Shown here in pieces: positions 27,006 to 31,960 of a DNA stretch of 34,938 nucleotides (position 1 is its first letter; every line of letters starts with the position of its first letter). Location of the stretch: the NCBI GenBank assembly GCA_026400105.1, contig JAPLPQ010000038.1, positions 1 through 34,938 of the forward strand, read 5' to 3'. Made by a program: the position numbers and the translations under genes. The notes beneath the pieces are model-generated. The model was given only the letters and a program-made list of their open reading frames with translations, made no database searches and was not told where the DNA came from. The stretch comes from Burkholderiales bacterium (lineage in GTDB: Bacteria; Pseudomonadota; Gammaproteobacteria; Burkholderiales; Burkholderiaceae_C).

Positions 27006-27563
27006 TCAGGCCTTGGCTTCCCAGCGGTAGGCGGCCAGCTCGGGGTTGAGTTCGGTGCCGGCCAGGCTGTTGGAGAAGTTGCACAGCGTCGCCAGCGCGA
27101 CGCCCAGGATGGTCTCGAGCACCTGCTGCTCGCCGTAGCCGGCGTCGTAGAAGGCCTGCAGTTCGTCCGGCGACACGGCGCCACGGCTGCGGATCACGGC
27201 GCGGGTGAACTCGGCCAGCGCCTCGAGCTTGGGGTCGGGTAGCAGGGTCTGGTCGCGCATCGCGTTGACCAGCTCGGGTGCCAGCTTGCCCTGCTTGTAG
27301 CAGATCGCGGTGTGACCGGCGACGCAGAAGGCGCAGCCGTGGTGGGTCGCCGCGGTGATCTGGACCGTCTCGCGCTCCTCGAGCGTGAAGCTGGTGCGGC
27401 CGTTGATCTCGCCGACCTTGACATACATCTCGACGGCGGTCGGCGCGTTCGCCAGCACGCCCATCAGGTTGGGGATGAAGCCGTTGCGGGCCTTGGAGGC
27501 CTCGAGATAGGGCTTGCTGGCTTCGGGGGCGGTCTCGGGGGTCTGGATCGTCAGGCGGGACAT
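27006..27563 (-). CDS. AhpD/carboxymuconolactone decarboxylase-family protein
   Basis: A 185-residue all-helical protein of the AhpD/CMD family. The redox motif HHGCAFCVAGH carries C77, C80 and H84, the arrangement used by AhpD-like peroxidases. The second half (LLPDPKLEALAEFTRAVI and VLETILGVALATLCNFSN) completes the usual two-lobed fold. Such proteins reduce hydroperoxides or assist other oxidations. It is the first gene after the AraC regulator and starts the structural part of the leftward unit, with an AGGAG ribosome binding site six bases before ATG 27563 and a good operator candidate upstream. The following flavoprotein gene is 47 bases away. Its likely job is protection from peroxide made by the flavoprotein, which is inference. 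Confidence 0.9.
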   Translation of the reverse strand: MSRLTIQTPETAPEASKPYLEASKARNGFIPNLMGVLANAPTAVEMYVKVGEINGRTSFTLEERETVQITAATHHGCAFCVAGHTAICYKQGKLAPELVNAMRDQTLLPDPKLEALAEFTRAVIRSRGAVSPDELQAFYDAGYGEQQVLETILGVALATLCNFSNSLAGTELNPELAAYRWEAKA

Positions 27564-27581
27564 GGGAACTCCTATGCAAAG

Positions 27582-27587
27582 ATACTA
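27582..27587 (-). promoter_or_regulatory. candidate -10 box of the AhpD-led operon
   Basis: Reading leftward, TAGTAT lies about 19 bases before the AhpD start codon, giving a very short leader. No good -35 hexamer lies 17 bases further upstream, as expected for a promoter that needs an AraC-type activator. Confidence 0.35.
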
Positions 27588-27625
27588 CGATTGTCCCGGG
27601 ATGCAGATTGGCGATCCAGGCGCAG

Positions 27626-27657
27626 AAGTCCCGTTCTCTTGCTCGAAAGTCCCAGTC
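27626..27657 (-). promoter_or_regulatory. candidate AraC-type operator (direct repeats 21 bases apart)
   Basis: On the minus strand GACTGGGACTT and GAACGGGACTT (nine of eleven identical) are exactly 21 bases apart, two turns of the helix, which is the spacing at which AraC-family activators bind their paired half-sites. They lie between the AraC-family gene and the AhpD gene it is expected to control, upstream of the candidate -10. Confidence 0.6.
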
Positions 27658-27671
27658 CTGCTTCAGGCGAT

Positions 27672-28601
27672 TCAGGCGGCCAGCTGCGAGCCGGCGCCGA
27701 CCGAGCGCCGCAGCGCGCCGGGCAGCGAGCCGGTGACCTTCTTGAACGCGCGCGAGAACGCCGCGTCCGACTGGTAGCCGACCTTCTCGGCCGCGCGCGA
27801 CAGCGGCATGCCCTCGACGATCCAGCGCGAGGCCAGCTGCATCCGCAACTGCGCGACAAACAGGCTCGGCGAGGTGCCCGCAGTCTGCGAGAACAGCCGG
27901 AAGAACTTGCTGCGCGACATGTGCGTCAAGTCGGCCATCTGCTCGACGCTCCAGTCCCGCCCCGGTTCGCGCAGTATCGCTTCGAGCAGCGGGGTGAACT
28001 CGGGGCGCGCGAGCACCGCCCACAGGCCTTCCTCGACCTCCTGGCGCCGGCACAGATGCCGCACGACGTAGAAGAACATCAGATCGACCAGCCGCGTCAG
28101 CAGCGGCGACGGCTCTGCGCTGCCCGTGCGCGCCTCGGCCAGGATCAGGTCGAACAGGGGCCGGATCTCGCGCAGCTCATCGCGCTCGCGCGAGACGACC
28201 ACATAGGCCGGAAACTTGGCGAGGAACAGCTCGTTGATCGGTGCGCGGAATTCGAAGAAGCCGCAGGCCAGCGCCGTGCTGCAAGGCGCCGACAGGTCGA
28301 TCGCCTGCATCGACGGCTTGGGCGCGTCGGCCGCAGCGCTGGCGTCCTCATGCGGACTCAGCAGGTGCGGCAGGTCGCGCAGAAAGAAGACCGCATCGCC
28401 GGTCCGCAGCCGGTGTTTCTGCCCGGTCCCGCTCAGGTGCAGCCAGCAGTCGCCGTTGAGGATCACATGAAAGCCGCCCTGAGCCATGCCGGCGGTCGAA
28501 GCCTGCCAGCTGCCGCAGTACTGCCCGAGGTGGAACAGCGTGGTCTGCAGGTCCAGGCTGCCGAGTAGCCATTGAATCAGGCGATCCTGGTGGGTGATCA
28601 T
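27672..28601 (-). CDS. AraC-family transcriptional activator
   Basis: A 309-residue regulator. The N-terminal 190 residues are a cupin-type sensor domain (GGFHVILNGDCWLHL, RTGDAVFFLRDLPHLLSPHED), and the C-terminal 100 carry two helix-turn-helix units (DWSVEQMADLTHMSRSKFFRLFSQTAG, partly quoted, and PLSRAAEKVGYQSDAAFSRAFKKVTG, partly quoted), the AraC signature. The domain order matches the cupin-6 AraC subgroup, which includes regulators of nitrile and small-molecule catabolism. It heads the leftward unit and the next gene begins 108 bases downstream with matching direct repeats in between, so it most likely activates that operon. ATG 28601 is the only start that keeps the sensor domain complete. 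The inducer is unknown; a reactive organic compound imported by the ABC system is a reasonable guess. Confidence 0.93.
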   Translation of the reverse strand: MITHQDRLIQWLLGSLDLQTTLFHLGQYCGSWQASTAGMAQGGFHVILNGDCWLHLSGTGQKHRLRTGDAVFFLRDLPHLLSPHEDASAAADAPKPSMQAIDLSAPCSTALACGFFEFRAPINELFLAKFPAYVVVSRERDELREIRPLFDLILAEARTGSAEPSPLLTRLVDLMFFYVVRHLCRRQEVEEGLWAVLARPEFTPLLEAILREPGRDWSVEQMADLTHMSRSKFFRLFSQTAGTSPSLFVAQLRMQLASRWIVEGMPLSRAAEKVGYQSDAAFSRAFKKVTGSLPGALRRSVGAGSQLAA

Positions 28602-28703
28602 GGGGAAGGGGTCGCAGCGGAATGCGTTCTGCTCTGAGAGGTGCGAATCATAGGCAGGCTTTTGATATTTACAAAGTAATTTTTAGTAGCTTTCATATTT
28701 CTT

Positions 28704-28717
28704 TTTCATATATGAAA
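28704..28717. promoter_or_regulatory. perfect 14-base palindrome TTTCATATATGAAA
   Basis: A perfect inverted repeat about 105 bases upstream of the AraC-family gene, with a related half-site TTTCATATTT at 28691-28700, 13 bases away. It is a plausible operator for the AraC-family gene or for cpdB; which protein would bind it is unknown. Confidence 0.45.
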
Positions 28718-28875
28718 GGTTTCCGGTCCGGCTGCGGTCCGGTTGCGATCCGGCCGTGGCGGCTCGCGTGAGGAAGGATCGCTCCTCGGCACGGCCTTGG
28801 GCGGCGGCTGGCTGGGCGGCAGGGGGACTGAGTCGGACCTGAATCGGCCCGCATGAACGGAAGCGACCGCCACCG

Positions 28876-28906
28876 CTTCACCTGACTGTCACAGCGGCCC
28901 TATAGA
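28876..28906 (+). promoter_or_regulatory. candidate cpdB promoter with possible Pho-box half-site
   Basis: CTTCACC (28876-28882) and CTGTCAC (28886-28892) resemble PhoB half-sites, and TATAGA at 28901-28906 could be a -10. The half-site spacing is ten rather than eleven bases, so the Pho link is weak. Phosphate control would make sense for a nucleotide-scavenging enzyme. Confidence 0.3.
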
Positions 28907-28937
28907 TTGGGCCGGCCTTTCACTATCAGGAGTTTTT

Positions 28938-30995
28938 ATGGATACCAATTCCAAAATGAGATTGTTTTCGCGGCCGGTCTTGAGCGCCGCCGTAGCTGCT
29001 GCACTGGCAGGCGGCCTGGCCGCCTGTGGCGACTCGGATGACGCGGTTGTCACCCTGCCCGAGTCAGCCACGGCAGAACTGACGATCCTGGAGACCTCGG
29101 ACCTCCATGCCAACGTGGTCAGCTACGACTATTTCAAGCTCGCAGAGGACAAGAGCGTCGGCTTCGAGCGCACGGCTACCTTGATCAAGCAGGCCCGTGC
29201 CGATTTCCCGAACAACCTGCTGATCGACAACGGCGACACCATCCAGGGCACGGCACTGGCCGACTACCAGGCGCTGGTCAGCCCGGTGGCCTGCAACCAG
29301 AAGCTGGCCACCTACAAGGCCATGGATGCGATCGGTTTTGACGTCGGCACCCTGGGCAACCACGAGTTCAACTACGGTCTGCCCTATCTGTCGCAAGTGA
29401 CAGGCACCAAGTTCAACGTCGAAGGCATGGCGGCAGTGGCCAGCCAGCCTGCCTGCGTCGGCCCGGCATTCCCGCTGGTGCTGGCCAACGTGAGCAGCAA
29501 GAAGGACGGTGCACCGCTGTACAAGCCGTACACCATCATCAACAAGAAAGTCAGCGCCAAGGACAAGGACGGCAAGACCATCGAGAGCACGGTCAAGGTG
29601 GCGGTGATCGGCTTCACGCCGCCCGCCATCCTGCAATGGGACAAGCGCTGGCTCGACGGCAAGATCGATGTCCAGGGCGTGGTGGAAGCCGCCACCAAGT
29701 ACGTGCCCATGGCCCGTGCCGAAGGGGCCGACATCGTGATCGCGGCCTCGCATGGCGGCTGGGATACCGGCGCCTACAGCCCCAGCATGGAAAACGCCAA
29801 CTACCATCTGGCCAAGGTGCCGGGCATTGACGGCATCCTGATGGGCCATTCGCACAGCGAGTTCCCGAACGCCGCCTGCACCTCCGCCGCCTGCAGCGCC
29901 ACCGGCGTGGACAAGGTCAAGGGCACTTTCCACGGCGTGCCTGCCGTGATGCCCAGCTTCTGGGGCAAGGCGATCGGGGTCATCAACTACAACTTGACGG
30001 TCAAGAACGGCAAGTGGACCATCGACCGCAGCAAGACCGCAGTCAGCCTGCGCAAGACTTTGATCGATGCCAGCGCCAAGACCTATGTGGCAACGGACCC
30101 GGCGATTGCGACTGCGATCAAGACCGAGCATGACGCCGCCATCAACTACGTGAAAACGCCGATCGGCGAATCGGACTTTGCCCTGTCGTCCTACTTCGCC
30201 GACGTGGGCGATGTCACCGCGATCCAGGTGGTCAACGCCGCGCAGGCCGACTACATCGCCAAGTACGTGGCAGCCAACCTGCCGCAGTACAAGGATCTGC
30301 CCGTGCTGTCGGTCAGTGCGCCGTTCAAGAGCGGCTTTGGCGGCGGCACTGACTTCACCGACGTGAAGAAGGGCCCGATTGCCATCAACAACGCGGCCGA
30401 CCTGTACCTCTATCCCAACACGGTCTATGCCGTCAAGGTGACGGGCGCGGGCATCAAGACCTGGCTCGAGAAGGCGGCTGAACGCTTCAATCAGATCAAC
30501 CCCAGCTTGACCACGGCGCAGGCGCTGATCTCGACCTTCCCTGGCTACAACTTCGACGTGTTCACCTCACCCGACATGAGCTACGAAATCGACGTGACCC
30601 AAGCCAAGGGCAGCCGCATCAAGAACCTCAACTACAAGGGGGCTCCCATCAGCAGCAGCGCCGAGTTCATCATCGCCACCAACAACTACCGCGCCACCAG
30701 TGGCACGCAATTCGGCTTGACGGCGGACAACACCATCTATGCCTCGCCCGATGCCAACCGTGATGTGCTGATCGACTACATCAAGGCGCGCAAGAACCTG
30801 ACGCTGGCCAACGACGGTTCCACCCGCAGCTGGCGCTTCACGAAAGTGGTCACGGCGGGTCCGGTGACTTTCATCTCGGGCAGCGACAAGCTGGCAGTGG
30901 CGCAGACCGCTGGCTTCAGCAACATCAGCGTGGTGAGCAACGACGACGGCAGCGGCAAGGGGCAGGGCGTCTACGCCATTGACCTTTCCAAGTAA
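28938..30995 (+). CDS. cpdB: 2',3'-cyclic-nucleotide 2'-phosphodiesterase/3'-nucleotidase, lipoprotein
   Basis: A 685-residue two-domain calcineurin-type phosphatase that releases phosphate and nucleosides from RNA breakdown products outside the cytoplasm. The N-terminus is a lipoprotein signal with lipobox LAAC (Cys near residue 30). Metal-binding motifs follow in order: ETSDLHANV, DNGDTIQG, LGNHEFNYG, AASHGGWD and GHSHSEFP. The C-terminal 5'-nucleotidase domain has FGGGTDFTDVKKGPIAINN and ADLYLYPNT, the CpdB pattern rather than UshA. An AGGAG site precedes ATG 28938, and a strong hairpin terminator follows. It is a single-gene unit. The coding style is more Lys- and Asn-rich than the neighbouring operons, so its composition is a little lower in GC. 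The lipid anchor is a difference from soluble enterobacterial CpdB. Confidence 0.93.
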   Translation: MDTNSKMRLFSRPVLSAAVAAALAGGLAACGDSDDAVVTLPESATAELTILETSDLHANVVSYDYFKLAEDKSVGFERTATLIKQARADFPNNLLIDNGDTIQGTALADYQALVSPVACNQKLATYKAMDAIGFDVGTLGNHEFNYGLPYLSQVTGTKFNVEGMAAVASQPACVGPAFPLVLANVSSKKDGAPLYKPYTIINKKVSAKDKDGKTIESTVKVAVIGFTPPAILQWDKRWLDGKIDVQGVVEAATKYVPMARAEGADIVIAASHGGWDTGAYSPSMENANYHLAKVPGIDGILMGHSHSEFPNAACTSAACSATGVDKVKGTFHGVPAVMPSFWGKAIGVINYNLTVKNGKWTIDRSKTAVSLRKTLIDASAKTYVATDPAIATAIKTEHDAAINYVKTPIGESDFALSSYFADVGDVTAIQVVNAAQADYIAKYVAANLPQYKDLPVLSVSAPFKSGFGGGTDFTDVKKGPIAINNAADLYLYPNTVYAVKVTGAGIKTWLEKAAERFNQINPSLTTAQALISTFPGYNFDVFTSPDMSYEIDVTQAKGSRIKNLNYKGAPISSSAEFIIATNNYRATSGTQFGLTADNTIYASPDANRDVLIDYIKARKNLTLANDGSTRSWRFTKVVTAGPVTFISGSDKLAVAQTAGFSNISVVSNDDGSGKGQGVYAIDLSK

Positions 30996-31012
30996 ACCTG
31001 CCGCACAAAAGG

Positions 31013-31040
31013 CCCGGCTGCTGATGGCGGTCGGGTTTTT
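31013..31040 (+). terminator. intrinsic terminator after cpdB
   Basis: A nine-pair stem (CCCGGCTGC with GCGGTCGGG, two G-T pairs), a five-base loop TGATG, and a TTTTT run directly behind the stem. It starts 17 bases after the cpdB stop. This is the clearest terminator in the window. Confidence 0.88.
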
Positions 31041-31058
31041 GGGTGTGTTGGGTTGGAA

Positions 31059-31079
31059 TGGGGGTGATAAAAACCCCCA
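31059..31079. repeat. short hairpin between convergent units
   Basis: A seven-pair stem (TGGGGGT with ACCCCCA) with a seven-base AT-rich loop. It lacks a T-run outside the stem, so it may be a weak terminator for the leftward peptidase unit. The remaining bases to 31237 show nothing I recognise. Confidence 0.4.
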
Positions 31080-31237
31080 ATTAGTCGTCCCGGAAAAATT
31101 CATCAGTGAGCCAGCGCGGTCCGTTTTGACGGCCTGTTGACCAGTTGCATGACCCGCGCGGCGAACTCGTGTATTGACCCAGCGGTTTCTGCACAGGTCA
31201 GGCGCCAGCCTCGAGTGCATGCTGACAGGGCAGGGAG

Positions 31238-31960
31238 CTACCAGTCTTCGTTCGCCAGTGGCAGGTGGTTCAGCAGTTCTTGTTGCTGCTTCCACTTCGG
31301 CAAGTGCTTATTCAGCACGGCCATGAATCGCTCGTCATGTCGGCGCTCCAGCAGATGTGCCAGCTCGTGGACCACGATGTATTCCAGGCACTGCACCGGC
31401 TTCTTGGCCAGTTCCAGGTTGAACCAGAGCCTCTGTGCTAGCGGATTGCACCCGCCCCAGCGGGTTTTCATTTTCTTGATGCCCCAAGCCTTGGCCTGCA
31501 CGCCTAGCGTTGCCTGCCACTGTGCCAGCAAGGGCGGGATCAGCTCGTTCAACTGCTGCCGGTACCAACGCAGCAAAACCGCCTCACGCTGCTCGGTGGA
31601 GCGTCCTGCATTGACGAACAAGTCCAGTGAGGCCATGCCACGGATTGCTACATACTGTTTCCCAGGCTGCTCATGCACGCGCAGCCGGTAACGGTGTCCC
31701 AGGAAGTAGTGGCTCTCGCCGTTGACCATCTCGCGGGCTGATTGGCGAGGCTGCTCGGAAAACCTGGTCTTTTGCCGGCGAATCCAAGCCAGCTTGCCGA
31801 TGACGGCCAGCCGAATCGCATCCTCGCTTACCACCAGCGGTGCCGCCACGCGCACCCGTCCGTTGGGTGGGTACACCCCCAAGTGCAGGTTCTTGATGTC
31901 TTTGCGCTCGATCTGTACGCTGATGCCACTGACCGTGATCGAGCGGCTTTCAGTAGTCAT
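31238..31960 (-). CDS. YgjP-type zinc metallopeptidase (DUF45, M48-like)
   Basis: A 240-residue cytoplasmic protein with the zinc-peptidase motif HELAH at residues 198-202 and a third possible ligand His at 208 (ERRHDERF). The KTRWGGC segment (165-171) and WFNLELAKKP are also diagnostic of the YgjP/DUF45 family. There is no signal peptide. Members are often found beside type I restriction genes, as here: its ATG lies inside the last codons of hsdR (11-base overlap, 31950-31960), so the two are translationally coupled. A role in controlling or removing the restriction complex has been suggested by such linkage, but the substrate is not established. It is the last gene of the leftward restriction unit. 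Confidence 0.88.
   Translation of the reverse strand: MTTESRSITVSGISVQIERKDIKNLHLGVYPPNGRVRVAAPLVVSEDAIRLAVIGKLAWIRRQKTRFSEQPRQSAREMVNGESHYFLGHRYRLRVHEQPGKQYVAIRGMASLDLFVNAGRSTEQREAVLLRWYRQQLNELIPPLLAQWQATLGVQAKAWGIKKMKTRWGGCNPLAQRLWFNLELAKKPVQCLEYIVVHELAHLLERRHDERFMAVLNKHLPKWKQQQELLNHLPLANEDW

Larger units (their letters stand above)
28602..28937. other. 336-base divergent intergenic region
   Basis: No credible gene is visible. The left half (about 28650-28720) is AT-rich and holds an inverted repeat, likely the AraC-gene promoter area. The right half is GC-rich until the cpdB leader. A 62-codon leftward frame at 28693-28881 has no ribosome binding site and an Arg/Pro-rich product, so I do not call it. 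Confidence 0.7.

Noticed and set aside
28693..28881. 62-codon leftward frame in the intergenic region
   Set aside because: No ribosome binding site, Arg/Pro-rich product and overlap with the likely regulatory palindrome.
31041..31237. Possible insertion-sequence remnant between cpdB and the restriction unit
   Set aside because: No terminal inverted repeats, target duplication or transposase-like translation could be found by eye.
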